Shown piece after piece: positions 1 through 10,176 of a stretch of 64,000 nucleotides of DNA. Both the position numbers and the translations under genes were made by a program. Every line of letters starts with the position of its first letter. The first letter of the stretch is position 1. The stretch is from contig OZ243953.1 in the NCBI GenBank assembly GCA_965214475.1, forward strand, positions 124,001 to 188,000, in the 5' to 3' direction. The DNA comes from SIRX01 sp965214475. GTDB lineage: Bacteria; Actinomycetota; Rubrobacteria; Rubrobacterales; Rubrobacteraceae. Under the pieces are notes generated by a model, which was not told the DNA's origin, searched no databases, and was given only the letters and a program-made list of their open reading frames with translations.

Positions 1-33
1 CAGGCAAAGGCGGCGCGTATATATTGCGTGCCG

Positions 34-49
34 CCGGAAGCTCTTCCGG
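34..49. repeat. 7-bp perfect inverted repeat in the dnaE leader
   Basis: CCGGAAG, a 2-base centre and CTTCCGG form a near-perfect 16-base palindrome about 20 bases before the dnaE start. A TATATT-like box lies just upstream (about 20-25) and the dnaE ribosome-binding site just downstream. It could be the terminator of a gene outside the window, a protein-binding site, or a leader hairpin. No U-tract follows, so an intrinsic terminator is not well supported. Confidence 0.35.
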
Positions 50-69
50 TATTTAGAGAGGGAGTTTAG

Positions 70-3000
70 TTGACGGCCACGCCTTTCGCGCATTTGCACT
101 GCCATTCGGAGTATTCGATGCTCGACGGGGCTAGCCGCATCCGGGACCTCATCTCCTTCGCTAAGGATCAGAACATGCCCGCCATCGCCCTAACCGACCA
201 CGGCGTGATGTACGGGATGGTCAAGTTCTACAAGGAAGCCACCGACGCGGGAATAAAACCGCTTATGGGCTGCGAGGTCTACGTCGCCGCCGACCGGCAC
301 GACCGGAGCAAGGCCCCCTACTACCATCTCACCCTGCTAGCCCGAACCGCCGAAGGCTACAAGAACCTGATGAAGCTCTCTACAACCGGCTTTCTCGAAG
401 GCTTTTACCGCAAACCGCGGGTGGACATGGAGATGCTGCGCAAGCACGGCAAGGGCATCATCTGCCTCTCCGGCTGCCTATCCGCCGAAGTTCCGACCCG
501 CATCCTCGAAGGCCGGATGGACGAGGCTAGGAAGCTGCTGGAGCAGTATCAGGAAGTATTCGACGCCGTGTTCTTGGAGATGCAGGACCACCTGAACATT
601 CCGGAGCAGAAACGGGTAAACGAGGGCTTGCTCAAGTTGCACAAAGACACTGGCCTGGATCTCGTGGCGACGAACGACAGCCACTACACGACACGCCAAG
701 ACGCCAAGATGCACGACGCGCTGCTGTGCATCGGGACCGGCAAGTTCTACAACGATCCCAACCGGATGAAGTTCGCCGGCGACGAGTTCTACGTCAAGCC
801 GGTAGAAGAGATGGAACGGATCTTCCCGCAACACCTGGAGGCGCTGGAGAACACCATCAAGGTAGTGGATATGGTCGAGGACGTCGGCATTGAGCTCGGC
901 AAGACCCGGCTGCCCAACTTTCCAAAGCCAAAAGGCTACACGGCGGCCCAATACCTGCGGGAGCTGTGCCTGAAGGGGCTCGTGGGGCGTTACGGGGATC
1001 GGGCGAAGACCACCGAGGTGCAGCAGCGGCTGGACTTCGAGTTGGAGACTATCGGGAAGATGGGCTTCGAGGATTACTTCCTCATAGTTTGGGACTTTAT
1101 CCGATTTGCGAAGGAACGTAAGGTCGCGGTGGGGCCGGGGCGCGGTTCGGCGGCGGGTTCTATCGTAGCGTACGCGCTGGAGATAACCGACCTGGACCCA
1201 CTAAGCTACTCGCTGCTTTTCGAGCGTTTCCTGAACCCGGACAGGATCAGCATGCCGGACGTGGACATAGACTTCTCGGTCGCCGGGCGTTCGGAGGTAA
1301 TGCAGTACGTTACTGAAAAGTACGGCGGCCAGGACCATGTCGCCCAGATCATCACCTTCGGGACCATTGGTGCCAAAGCCGCCATTCGGGACTCCGGTCG
1401 TATCTTCGAATACCCCTACGGCGACACCGACAAGCTCGCCAAGTTGATCCCGGAAAAGCCCGTCGGCACCACCCTACGCGACATACTGACCCGCGAAAAC
1501 GGAGGCTACATCGCCGGTGATAAACATCCTGGACCGGCACGGGAGATCATGGAGATCGCCGGTCGTGACGAGGCTGCAAAGCGCGTCCTGGACAACGCCT
1601 TCGAGATCGAGGGCTTCGCCCGCCACGCCGGAACCCACGCCGCCGGCGTCGTCATCTCCGAAGAGCCACTTACAGATATAGTGCCGCTCCAGCGTGTCAA
1701 GGATACGAATTCAGTAATGGTCCAGCACCCGATGAGCGACGTGGAAGCGCTCGGGTTGCTGAAAGTAGACTTCCTCGGCCTGCGGAACCTGGACGTGATC
1801 GAGGAGACCCTTGAAAGCATCCGGGAGACAAAGGGTGAAGAGGTAGACATAACGGAGATACCCCTCGACGACGAAAAAACCTTGAAACTCTTTTCGCAGG
1901 GGGACACCTTCGGAGTTTTCCAGTTCGAGTCGAGCGGGATGCAGCGGATGCTTCAGGAAGTCCGGCCCGACCGCTTCGACGACCTCGTGGCGCTCAACGC
2001 CTTGTACCGTCCCGGCCCGATGGACTACATCCCAAACTTCAAGAACGGTAAGCACGACCCCGACAGCGTCGAATACCTGGACCCGCGCCTAAAGCCTATC
2101 CTGGAGCCCACCTACGGCGTCGCGGCCTACCAGGAGCAGCTCATGGAGATCTCCAAGCTGCTCGGCGGACTCACCCCCGGCCAAGCCGACACGCTGCGTA
2201 AGGCCATCGGCAAGAAGAACGCCGCGATGCTCGCCACCCTCAAAGACAAGTTTATGGAGGGCTGCGCGACGAACGACGTCTCTACCCGGGCTGCCGAAGA
2301 GGTATGGAACTGGATGGAGAAGGCGGGCGGCTACTCGTTCAACAAGAGCCACTCCGCCTGTTACTCGTTCCTCGCCTTCCAGACCGCATACCTCAAGGCG
2401 CACTATCCTGAGGAGTACATGGCGGCGCTCATGAGCAGCGTCATGAACACCAAAGACCGGGTTCCCCAGTATGTCGCCGAGGCGCGGGCCATGAAGATAG
2501 AGGTAATGCCGCCGGACGTGAACGAGAGTGGCCTGCGCTTCACGGTGGTCGGCAATACCATCCGCTTCGGGCTTTCGGCGGTCAAGAACGTAGGGGACGC
2601 CTGCATCGACTCGATCATCGCCGCCCGGAAAGACGGACCGTTCGAAGACATCTACGATTTTTGTGAGCGGATTGACTCAACGACGTACAACAAGCGTACA
2701 ATCGAATCACTTGTCAAATGCGGGGCGTTCGACTCTATGGATTGTCCTCGGGCGGCGATGTTGGAAGTGCATACGAAGGCTGTGGATCGGGTCGGTAAAG
2801 GGCTGAGGGGGGCCAGTGAGGATCAGGTCTGCATGTTCGACGCGGCGGAGATCGCGCCGGCCAAGCCCGAAATCCCCGACATCGAAGACGAGCAGCGCCA
2901 GAGCCTGGAATGGGAAAAAGAGACGCTGGGCCTCTACGTCTCCGACCACCCGCTGCGGCCCGTGCTCCACAAGCTCAAGAAACAGATCGACACTACCGTC

Positions 3001-3537
3001 TCGGACCTGGAGAACTGTCGAGACGGGGCTATGGTGTGGGTTGGCGGGCTTGCGACGTCGGTCAGGATCAACACCACGCGCAAGGGTGACAACATGGCGA
3101 TGCTTCAACTCGACGACATGCGGGGGCTCGCCGAGGTTATGGTGTTTCCGCGCGTGTATGCGAAATTCTCGGAGAGTATCCGCGAGGACGCGGTACTGAA
3201 GGTCAAAGGCCGTGTAGAGCGCAAAGAAGGCCTGCCGCGCATTGTGGCGATGGAGATGGAAGAATTGCACCTGGAGCCGGGTCTAGACCCGCTCTACCTC
3301 TTTGCCAGTGAATTCGTTGGCCTCGCGCGCGCGGACGCGGAGCGGGCGCTAGAGGTGATCCGGGACCACCCGGGTGGAAGCTCGCTACTACTCGTATCGA
3401 GCGACGGGCAGGAAGAGCGCATCACCAGCGTCGAAGACTCCTCGGACCTGCACGCGAAGCTCAAACAAATACTCGGCACAACCTGTATCAGCTACCGCCG
3501 CCTACGTACCGTGCCCGACATGGAGCAGGTTTCTTAA
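70..3537 (+). CDS. dnaE: DNA polymerase III alpha subunit (DnaE1 type)
   Basis: Catalytic subunit of the replicative DNA polymerase. The 1155-residue length is normal for DnaE. The N-terminus is a PHP domain (HLHCHSEYS near residue 8, TDHG near 43). The palm carries PDVDIDF at 396-402, whose Asp399 and Asp401 match the catalytic pair of E. coli DnaE; the third carboxylate is Asp567 in VDFLGLRN. The finger and beta-binding regions follow, and an OB-fold lies near the C-terminus. The start is TTG at 70, chosen because GAGAGGGAG lies 6-7 bases upstream and the PHP domain begins at once. The gene appears to be transcribed alone; the next gene starts 167 bases later. Confidence 0.97.
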   Translation: MTATPFAHLHCHSEYSMLDGASRIRDLISFAKDQNMPAIALTDHGVMYGMVKFYKEATDAGIKPLMGCEVYVAADRHDRSKAPYYHLTLLARTAEGYKNLMKLSTTGFLEGFYRKPRVDMEMLRKHGKGIICLSGCLSAEVPTRILEGRMDEARKLLEQYQEVFDAVFLEMQDHLNIPEQKRVNEGLLKLHKDTGLDLVATNDSHYTTRQDAKMHDALLCIGTGKFYNDPNRMKFAGDEFYVKPVEEMERIFPQHLEALENTIKVVDMVEDVGIELGKTRLPNFPKPKGYTAAQYLRELCLKGLVGRYGDRAKTTEVQQRLDFELETIGKMGFEDYFLIVWDFIRFAKERKVAVGPGRGSAAGSIVAYALEITDLDPLSYSLLFERFLNPDRISMPDVDIDFSVAGRSEVMQYVTEKYGGQDHVAQIITFGTIGAKAAIRDSGRIFEYPYGDTDKLAKLIPEKPVGTTLRDILTRENGGYIAGDKHPGPAREIMEIAGRDEAAKRVLDNAFEIEGFARHAGTHAAGVVISEEPLTDIVPLQRVKDTNSVMVQHPMSDVEALGLLKVDFLGLRNLDVIEETLESIRETKGEEVDITEIPLDDEKTLKLFSQGDTFGVFQFESSGMQRMLQEVRPDRFDDLVALNALYRPGPMDYIPNFKNGKHDPDSVEYLDPRLKPILEPTYGVAAYQEQLMEISKLLGGLTPGQADTLRKAIGKKNAAMLATLKDKFMEGCATNDVSTRAAEEVWNWMEKAGGYSFNKSHSACYSFLAFQTAYLKAHYPEEYMAALMSSVMNTKDRVPQYVAEARAMKIEVMPPDVNESGLRFTVVGNTIRFGLSAVKNVGDACIDSIIAARKDGPFEDIYDFCERIDSTTYNKRTIESLVKCGAFDSMDCPRAAMLEVHTKAVDRVGKGLRGASEDQVCMFDAAEIAPAKPEIPDIEDEQRQSLEWEKETLGLYVSDHPLRPVLHKLKKQIDTTVSDLENCRDGAMVWVGGLATSVRINTTRKGDNMAMLQLDDMRGLAEVMVFPRVYAKFSESIREDAVLKVKGRVERKEGLPRIVAMEMEELHLEPGLDPLYLFASEFVGLARADAERALEVIRDHPGGSSLLLVSSDGQEERITSVEDSSDLHAKLKQILGTTCISYRRLRTVPDMEQVS

Positions 3538-3542
3538 AGCAG

Positions 3543-3564
3543 TACCAACAACATAAAATTGGTA
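3543..3564 (+). terminator. possible weak terminator after dnaE
   Basis: TACCAA and TTGGTA form a 6-bp stem around a 10-base A-rich loop, starting 6 bases after the dnaE stop and followed by TTCTTG. The stem is AT-rich and weak and there is no clean U-run. Apart from this hairpin I see no gene in the 3538-3704 gap, which must also hold the promoter of the next gene. Confidence 0.3.
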
Positions 3565-3704
3565 TTCTTGTGAGTTGCTGGGCCTCTTGTGGGTAACCGT
3601 GTAGAGTACGGATATCTATAGCTGGCGAAAGGACTATCGCTGCAGATGTTCGTTGTTTTGCGAAGATATTCTCGGCGGTCTGAAGTTTACGGATTGAAGA
3701 CTCG

Positions 3705-5051
3705 GTGAACACGGGTGGAGTGACCCGCTGGGGAAGGATGCTGCGGACCCTAGGGTTGCCGCGCAAAGAACTCCGAAGTTGGGCGCTCTACGATTGGGCG
3801 AACTCCGCATTTGTTACCTCCGTTGGGGTAGTTATATTGCCGTTGTATTTCCAGCAGGTGGCGGGGGCGGATCTCCCCGAAGGGCGGCCGCTAGTTTACT
3901 GGGGATACATCAACAGCCTGGCGCTACTGCTTGTTGCTATAGCTTCGCCGATGCTCGGTGCTGTTGCAGACTTTATGGGCGCGAAGAAGCATTTTCTGGG
4001 AGTTTCCATCGGTGTCGGCGTTCTCGCGACGGCGGGGATGTACTTTGTGGGGGAGGGGGATTGGGAACTGGCGGCGGTTCTGTTCGTCGCAGGGACCATC
4101 GGGGTGACGGCTTCGCTTACTTTCGCCGACTCCTTGTTACCCCACATAGCGCATGAGGATGAGGTGGACCGGGTGTCTACCGCAGGATACGCCCTCGGTT
4201 ACGTGGGGGGCGGCATACTGTTAGCGGTACATGCAGCGATGATCGTGCAACCTCAGTTCTTCGGGCTCGCTGATGCCGGTGCAGCCTCGCGGGTCGCGTT
4301 CTTGACCGTTGCGGTCTGGTGGGTGGTGTTTTCTATCCCGATCTTCCGCGACGTTGTCGAGCCTCCGCGTCGGTTGGAGGCGGATGAAACCCTGGGAGCA
4401 AATCCTATCCGGGTAGGGTTTGGGCGTCTGAAGGAGACTTTTAGTGAGGTGCGGCAGTATCGGGACCTCTTCGTCTATCTGGTCGCGTACTGGTTCTTTA
4501 TCGACGGGGTTCATTCCATTCCGAAGCTGGCTACCATCTACGGGGCGAGCCTCGATATAGATAGCAGCGCCTTGATCGGGGGCATCATCGTGGCGCAGTT
4601 CGTTGGTATTCCGTTTACGTTCGCGTCTGGGGCTCTGGCGGGTCGCATCGGGGCCATGCGCGGTATCTACGTTGGGCTCGTCGGCTACGTCGTGATCACC
4701 GTCCTCGCCATGTTCGTCGCCACCGGGTGGCACTTCTTCGCCCTGGCGGTTGGTGTGGGGATGTTGCAGGGCGGGACCCAGGCGCTCTCCCGGTCGGTCT
4801 ACTCGAAGATGGTGCCCAAAGCGAAGTCTTCGGAGTTTTTCAGCTTCTATAGCGTGTTCGGTAAGGTAGCGGGTATTCTCGGGCCGGCGTTGTTCGCGCT
4901 AGTGGTCAGCCTCACGGACACCGGACGTATAGCCATCGCTTCGCTAGCGCTCTTCTTTGTCGTGGGCATCCTGATCCTCTCCCGGGTCGATATCGAGAAA
5001 GGGCAGCGCGTTGCCAGGGAGGAGGACGCCGCCACCTACACGGTCGATTAG
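3705..5051 (+). CDS. UMF1-family MFS transporter (Atg22-like)
   Basis: Integral membrane transporter of the major facilitator superfamily, about 12 hydrophobic segments over 448 residues. The N-terminal block ELRSWALYDWANSAF is typical of the UMF1/Atg22-like family, which includes putative exporters whose substrates are mostly unknown. The start is uncertain: GTG 3705, GTG 3720 and ATG 3738 are all in frame and none has a well-spaced ribosome-binding site. The membrane domain begins after all three, so the call does not depend on the choice. The gene stands alone between dnaE and the convergent M32 carboxypeptidase. Substrate cannot be read from the sequence. Confidence 0.85.
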   Translation: MNTGGVTRWGRMLRTLGLPRKELRSWALYDWANSAFVTSVGVVILPLYFQQVAGADLPEGRPLVYWGYINSLALLLVAIASPMLGAVADFMGAKKHFLGVSIGVGVLATAGMYFVGEGDWELAAVLFVAGTIGVTASLTFADSLLPHIAHEDEVDRVSTAGYALGYVGGGILLAVHAAMIVQPQFFGLADAGAASRVAFLTVAVWWVVFSIPIFRDVVEPPRRLEADETLGANPIRVGFGRLKETFSEVRQYRDLFVYLVAYWFFIDGVHSIPKLATIYGASLDIDSSALIGGIIVAQFVGIPFTFASGALAGRIGAMRGIYVGLVGYVVITVLAMFVATGWHFFALAVGVGMLQGGTQALSRSVYSKMVPKAKSSEFFSFYSVFGKVAGILGPALFALVVSLTDTGRIAIASLALFFVVGILILSRVDIEKGQRVAREEDAATYTVD

Positions 5052-5077
5052 GGTACCGTGTAGAGCGCCGAAAGTTC

Positions 5078-6583
5078 CTACAAACCGTATAGTTCTCCAA
5101 ACTTGTTATTCAGGTATTTGAGGTAGGGTGTGGTGTCGAGAGGGCGGCCGGTGGTGTCCTGGATCAGGTCTTTCGGCTCGTAGCGGCGACCGTGCCGGTG
5201 AATGTTTTCGTGCAGCCATCCGAGCAAGGTTCCGAACTCACCGCGACCGATCTCTTCGGGGATTTGGGGATGTTTTTCCACTGCGGTCTCGAATAGCTGT
5301 ACGGAGAGTACGTTGCCCATCGTGTAGGTTGGGAAGTATCCGAACAGCCCGGCGGCCCAGTGGATGTCCTGCAGCACGCCTTGCGCGTCGTTCTTCGGTA
5401 CTATGCCCAGGTACTCTTCCATCCCGGCGTTCCAGGCGGCTGGTAGGTCTGCGACAGAGAGATTATCTTCGAAGAGGGCTACCTCCAACTCGAAGCGGAG
5501 CAGGATGTGGAGATTATAGGTTAGTTCATCTGCTTCGACCCTTATCTCGGAAGGTCGGACCGCATTGATCGCGCGGTAGAAAGTTTCGAGGTCCGTAGTA
5601 CCGAGAGCCTGGGAAAAGGTTTCTTGCAATTGGGGATAGTAGTGAGCCCAGAAGGGCAGCGACCGGCCCACCAGATTCTCCCACATCCGGGATTGGGATT
5701 CGTGGATACCCATCGAGGCGCCGCCGTCGAGGGGAGTACGGAAGTATTCAGGGTTCACTCCCTGTTCGTACATGGCGTGGCCCGACTCGTGGAACGTGGC
5801 AAAGAGTGATGGGGAGAGCCAGCCGGGGTCGAAGCGTGTGGTGATCCGGACGTCGCCGCTGTTCAGGCCGACGCAGAACGGGTGGATCGCCCGGTCCTGC
5901 CGACCCCGTCTCCAGTCGTAGCCGAAGGCGCTAGCCACTGAGGCCCCGAATTCTTCCTGCAGCTTCTCGTCGAAAGGGCCGTGGAGTGGAGATGAGAAAT
6001 CCTCACCCAGCTCATCGGAGATGCTCTGTAGCAGTGGAAGGCTTCCGGCTTTCAGTCCTTCGAACATGGCTTCCAGTGGGACTTTTCGGGCTCCGGGCTC
6101 GAAGGCGTCGAGCATTGCGTCGTATGGGTGATCCTCATATCCTAGGTGCTCGGCACTCGTGCGTTGTAGGGTGAGCAACTCTTGCATATGGGGTGCGAAG
6201 GCTTTCCAGTCAGAGTTTTTCCGGGCCTTTGCCCAGGCGGGCTCGGCCAGGGAACGGGCGCGCGAGATCTCCTCGACGAGCCGCGCCGGGAGCTTCGTGG
6301 CTTTTTCGTAGTTGCGGTGGGCAACCCGGACGAGCGCGCCATCCTCCGTCTCTGGGTCCAATTCGTCAAGAGATGCCAGCAAATCGCCGGTCTCTTCGGA
6401 GACGAGCATTTCGTGGGCCAGGCGGTTCAGGGTCGCCAGTTGCTCAGCCCGGCCTTTTACACCACCCTCAGGCATGTAAGTCTGACGGTCCCAGGCAAGC
6501 GTCAAGCTGGCGGCGGCCAGGTCGCTGATGGTCCCCATTCGGGCTTTTAAGATCTGCAAATTATTCTCGGAAATTTTAGACAT
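5078..6583 (-). CDS. M32-family metallocarboxypeptidase (Taq type)
   Basis: Zinc carboxypeptidase that removes C-terminal residues from peptides in the cytoplasm; no signal peptide is seen. All the family blocks are present in order: HPF, DVRITTRF, the zinc motif HESGH at residues 265-269, HESQSRMWEN, EIRVEADE and QDIHW. The 501-residue length is standard for family M32 (thermostable carboxypeptidase Taq). The start ATG is at 6583. It has no Shine-Dalgarno sequence but has a TACTAT box 6 bases upstream, suggesting a leaderless message. The gene is convergent with the upstream MFS gene, with only a 26-base gap. Confidence 0.95.
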   Translation of the reverse strand: MSKISENNLQILKARMGTISDLAAASLTLAWDRQTYMPEGGVKGRAEQLATLNRLAHEMLVSEETGDLLASLDELDPETEDGALVRVAHRNYEKATKLPARLVEEISRARSLAEPAWAKARKNSDWKAFAPHMQELLTLQRTSAEHLGYEDHPYDAMLDAFEPGARKVPLEAMFEGLKAGSLPLLQSISDELGEDFSSPLHGPFDEKLQEEFGASVASAFGYDWRRGRQDRAIHPFCVGLNSGDVRITTRFDPGWLSPSLFATFHESGHAMYEQGVNPEYFRTPLDGGASMGIHESQSRMWENLVGRSLPFWAHYYPQLQETFSQALGTTDLETFYRAINAVRPSEIRVEADELTYNLHILLRFELEVALFEDNLSVADLPAAWNAGMEEYLGIVPKNDAQGVLQDIHWAAGLFGYFPTYTMGNVLSVQLFETAVEKHPQIPEEIGRGEFGTLLGWLHENIHRHGRRYEPKDLIQDTTGRPLDTTPYLKYLNNKFGELYGL

Positions 6584-6589
6584 TCGGAC

Positions 6590-6595
6590 ATAGTA
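6590..6595 (-). promoter_or_regulatory. -10 box (TACTAT) of the M32 gene, probable leaderless start
   Basis: On the minus strand TACTAT is followed by six bases and then the ATG at 6583, with no purine-rich ribosome-binding site between. It is one of nine such arrangements in this window. The 6-base spacing is the shortest of the set, so this is less certain than the 7-10 base cases. No clear -35 box is seen. Confidence 0.4.
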
Positions 6596-6750
6596 GCATC
6601 GCCGTAAAGCCCCTGGTGTCGCCTCGAATAGTGTCTGGAGGCAGGCAGTTTGGCGAAATCTTGGATTTCAGGTCTTGTGCGTGGGGTACTAATATCATTA
6701 AATACTAGTGTACAGAGTGACGAGGCTTATCCAACAGAAGGGGTGTGGAG

Positions 6751-8145
6751 ATGAATACGCTAGTGAAAGGGAGTTTGGCCGTCGGTGGTGGGCTGGTCGC
6801 GTTTGAGGGCTTGCGGCGAGCTTTCCGGGTAAAGCCCAAGCCACGCTACGAGCCGTGGGAGCGGCCGCCGTTTAGAGAGTTCGAGAACAAAGTGTTAATT
6901 CTAGGAGGAGGGTTCGGAGGCTACAACGCGGCGAAGACGCTCTGCAAGAAGATCGAAGACCGGGATGATGTGGGGGTCATGTTGATTTCCAAGGAGAACT
7001 ACTTCACTTTCTGGCCAATGCTTGCGGGTGTCATAAGCAGCGATATCCAGACCCAGAACGTGGCACAGCCATTGCGACGGTCCCTGATCGAAGCCGGCGC
7101 CAGTTTCCGGCGGGCGACCGTGGAAGACGTAGACTTCGAAAAGCAAACGGTAACGGCGGCGGGGGAGGGAGACGCGGAGATAGAGGTCCCGTACGATCAC
7201 GTGATCATGGCCCTGGGCGGCGAGCCGGCGTTCTTCGGAATCCCCGGCGTCGAGGAACATGCCTTGAGCATGACGGGTATCCACACGGCGGAGGACATCC
7301 GCAACCGGGTTATAGAACGTTTCGAGCAGACAACGCTGGCGCGTGGTGATGTGCCACGTTCGAAGCTTACTTTTGTTGTTATTGGTGGGGGTGCAACAGG
7401 GGTAGAGACGGCCTCCGAATTGCACGGGCTCGTACACGATGTGCTGGCTCCGGACTATCCGAATATCAGCCCCAATAACGTACGCATCGTTCTAGTAGAC
7501 AGGAATGAGCAGGTTCTGAAGGAGCTGGACCCGGCGCTCCGGCGCACAGCCCGCAAGAAGCTGGCGGACCTGGACATAGAGGTTTATAGCAATACCAAGG
7601 CACAGGAGATCACAGCCGACAAGGTGATCCTGGACAGCGGAGAGGAGATACAGGCTGAGAACGTCGTCTGGACCGCCGGCGCCCGGGCGAGCGTAAAGCT
7701 GGAGGACTTCGAGGAACTTCCCTCCGACGAGCGCAAAGGTCTCGAAGTCGATGAGTACTGTCGTGTAAAAGGCTACAACAATGTGTGGGGCATCGGAGAC
7801 TGCGCCGCGAACGTGGATGGTGAAGGAAACGCTATCCCCCCGAACGCCCAGGCCGCCGTGCAGGGTGGAGACGCTGTGGCTAAAAACGTGCTGGCGTACA
7901 TAGACAACGATGAACTGCAGTCCTTCAACTACAAGTCTGTCGGGCAGTTGGTGGAGATGGGGAGCCAGTTCGCAGTAAACGAGGTCATGGGCGTGAAGTT
8001 CAGCGGCTTTATAGCATCGCTCTTCTGGCGGGCGACGTACCTGTTCAAGACCGAGGCCCCCCAAAACAAGGCCAGGATCGCGGCGGATTGGTTCCTGGAG
8101 CTCTTCTTCCACCCGACCGTCACCCAGATCCGGGGCCGGGACTAA
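6751..8145 (+). CDS. type II NADH dehydrogenase (NDH-2-like flavoprotein)
   Basis: Single-subunit FAD enzyme expected to pass electrons from NADH to quinone at the membrane without pumping protons. Two dinucleotide-binding motifs are clear: ILGGGFGGYNAA near residue 50 (FAD) and VIGGGATGVETAS near 210 (NADH). The late WGIGDCAAN motif binds FAD. A glycine/valine-rich hydrophobic segment at residues 3-20 precedes the Rossmann domain and may anchor the protein. I place the start at ATG 6751 because AGAAGGGG lies 7-8 bases upstream; GTG 6745 is also in frame. It ends convergently with the amylosucrase gene, overlapping by 4 bases. A second, more distant paralogue lies at 24636-25892. Confidence 0.88.
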   Translation: MNTLVKGSLAVGGGLVAFEGLRRAFRVKPKPRYEPWERPPFREFENKVLILGGGFGGYNAAKTLCKKIEDRDDVGVMLISKENYFTFWPMLAGVISSDIQTQNVAQPLRRSLIEAGASFRRATVEDVDFEKQTVTAAGEGDAEIEVPYDHVIMALGGEPAFFGIPGVEEHALSMTGIHTAEDIRNRVIERFEQTTLARGDVPRSKLTFVVIGGGATGVETASELHGLVHDVLAPDYPNISPNNVRIVLVDRNEQVLKELDPALRRTARKKLADLDIEVYSNTKAQEITADKVILDSGEEIQAENVVWTAGARASVKLEDFEELPSDERKGLEVDEYCRVKGYNNVWGIGDCAANVDGEGNAIPPNAQAAVQGGDAVAKNVLAYIDNDELQSFNYKSVGQLVEMGSQFAVNEVMGVKFSGFIASLFWRATYLFKTEAPQNKARIAADWFLELFFHPTVTQIRGRD

Positions 8146-10120
8146 AAGACCGGACCTCCGCCGTCCGTCAACCAGAGAGTTTCGTAGGGCTCCAGACGGA
8201 TCAGGCCGGTGCCTAGAATGGGTACAGATCTCTGTCCGATTTGGTCGAATGGTTCTTCTATACCCTGAGAGCCGGGTAGATCCCTGCTGAAGAACTGCTC
8301 TTCTTCGGTGAAGTTGTGTACCGCGACGAGCGGACCGAGAGGATGTGGCCGCACGAAAGCGAAGACCCTTAGATGATGCGGCTCCAGCACGTGGGTTGGC
8401 ACCGCCGCATGAAGGTGCGGCGTCCTTTTGCGGGCTTCGATCAGGGCCCGCACACCAGTGAAGATTCGTTGCTCGACCGTACCCGGCACATTACGCAAAG
8501 AAGCCTTCTCCCAGTCCATCGGCGGACGGTGGGTCCAGCGGTTATCGCGAGCTTTGTCCGGTTCTTCCAGATAAGAGAGGTCGTTTAGAAGGCCGAGCTC
8601 GTCACCCATATAGATGAGCGACACGCCGCTGTAGCCCATAATGAGAGCATGACCTAGCAGGATTCGCCGGATGCCCAGTTCGATGAGGCGCTCGTTACCG
8701 CTCTCCAGCGCGTCTTCCAGTCTGGCTAGACTTGCGGTCGCGCCGCTGATGCGCCGGTCGCCGGTGGTGGGATTGAGTTCGTATACGGTCCCACGGGCAT
8801 GAGTGCCGGGGAAGTCCCCGGAGTAGTAGTGGCTGAGGAATAGTCGGTGGGCCGCGCCATCCATCCCGATCTCTGCGGCGTCCTCTTCGGTGATCGCCCA
8901 TCCGATGTCGTCGTGGCCCCGGATGTAGGTTCCCCAGGCCGTATTCGATGGTTTTTCGGGAAACTTCCGCAATACGTTGGTCATTAGCGGCGTTTCGCGG
9001 CTGGCGAGCGAGGACCAGAACTGAACCATGAGGCTATTGTGGTAGGCAAGGTCGGATTCTTTGCCGTACCGGCTGTGGGTGCCGAGGTAGTGGATGAGGT
9101 CATGTGGGGAGACGATTGCCTCCGCTTTATGAACGATTGCGGGCGCGGCGATGCGGGTACAGGCCCGCAAGGCTTGAAGGATGTCGTGAACTTCAGGCTG
9201 GTTCTGGCAGTCGGTGCCGGGACGCTTCCATATAAAAGCCACGGCGTCGAGGCGGAAGATCTCCACCTCCCGGTTCGCCAGGTAGAGCATTATGTCCGTC
9301 ATCTTCAGAAAGACCGGCGGCTTACTCCAGTCGAGGTCCCACTGGTAGCTGTTGAACGTAGTCCGCACCCAGCGTTCCAGATCCTCGTCCCACGTAAAGT
9401 TGCCGGGTGCGGTCTCCGGTAGGACGTCAGGGAGTTGGCTCTCGTACTCGGCGGGCAGCGTACGGTCGGGGAAGGTGTGGAACATCTCCAGGCACTCTTT
9501 GTCTCCGGCGCGGGCCCGCACGGCCCATTCGTGCTCACGGGCGCAGTGGTTGAGTACCAGGTCGAGACACACGCTCATGCCCCGGGAGCGGAAGAGCGAG
9601 CAAAGTTCCTCCAACTCATCCATCGTTCCCAGGCTCGGGTCCACGCTCCGGTAGTCCTGTACGGCGTAGCCGCCGTCGTTGGGGCCGGGACGCATTTCGA
9701 GGAGCGGCATAAGGTGCAGGTAGTTCACGCCCAGCTCTTCCAGGTAGTCGAGCCGTTCCTTTACACCTTGCAGGTCTCCGGCGAACCGATCCACGTAGAA
9801 GACGTAGCCGATGCGGTGTTCGTTCTGGAACCATCCCGCGCCGAGGCTGCGTTCCAGGTCTAGCAGCTTTAGTTCCTCCGGCCGGGCTGCGTAGGCGGCG
9901 GCCAGGAGGCGAACCAGCCGGTAGACAAAGTCTTCGAAGTCTTCCCGGCCGCCGTAAGGAGGCTTGAGGCCGCTATGGAGGTCTTTCCAGTATCGCCCCA
10001 GGCGTATCAGGAAGATGTCCTGGTCGCGACTAGGTAGAAATAAAAGTTCCCCTCTCGCTGCTGCTGCGGCTTTTCGAAGAGGCTCCGCTCTTCTTTGTTC
10101 ATATAGAGTAGATCCTGCAT
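8142..10120 (-). CDS. amylosucrase (GH13), 5' end out of frame with its RBS
   Basis: Glucosyltransferase that uses sucrose to build alpha-1,4-glucan and releases fructose. The body matches amylosucrase closely in block order: YVDRFAGDL, LMPLLEMRPGPNDGGYAV, FNSYQWDLDW, the nucleophile in FRLDAVAFIWK, the acid/base Glu in KAEAIV, and RGHDDIGW. These are the GH13_4 signatures rather than sucrose phosphorylase. The best start, ATG 10120 after AGAAGGAGG, opens a frame reading MQDLLYMNKEERSLFEK. The catalytic frame is one base off, and in that frame the only upstream start is ATG 10220, inside the neighbouring membrane-protein gene. A -1 shift between about 10050 and 10110 would give a protein of about 659 residues, the usual family length. 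Either a real frameshift or a sequence error is present. Confidence 0.85.
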
Positions 10121-10124
10121 TCTG

Positions 10125-10133
10125 CCTCCTTCT
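10125..10133 (-). promoter_or_regulatory. strong ribosome-binding site, AGAAGGAGG
   Basis: This near-perfect Shine-Dalgarno sequence ends 4 bases before ATG 10120. It is the strongest initiation signal near the amylosucrase gene, yet the ATG is out of frame with the catalytic domain. It decides the expected start and exposes the frame problem. Confidence 0.7.
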
Positions 10134-10176
10134 AGTGGGGTGGATGGGAACCGGACGGTCGTATTCGAGTAAAGCG

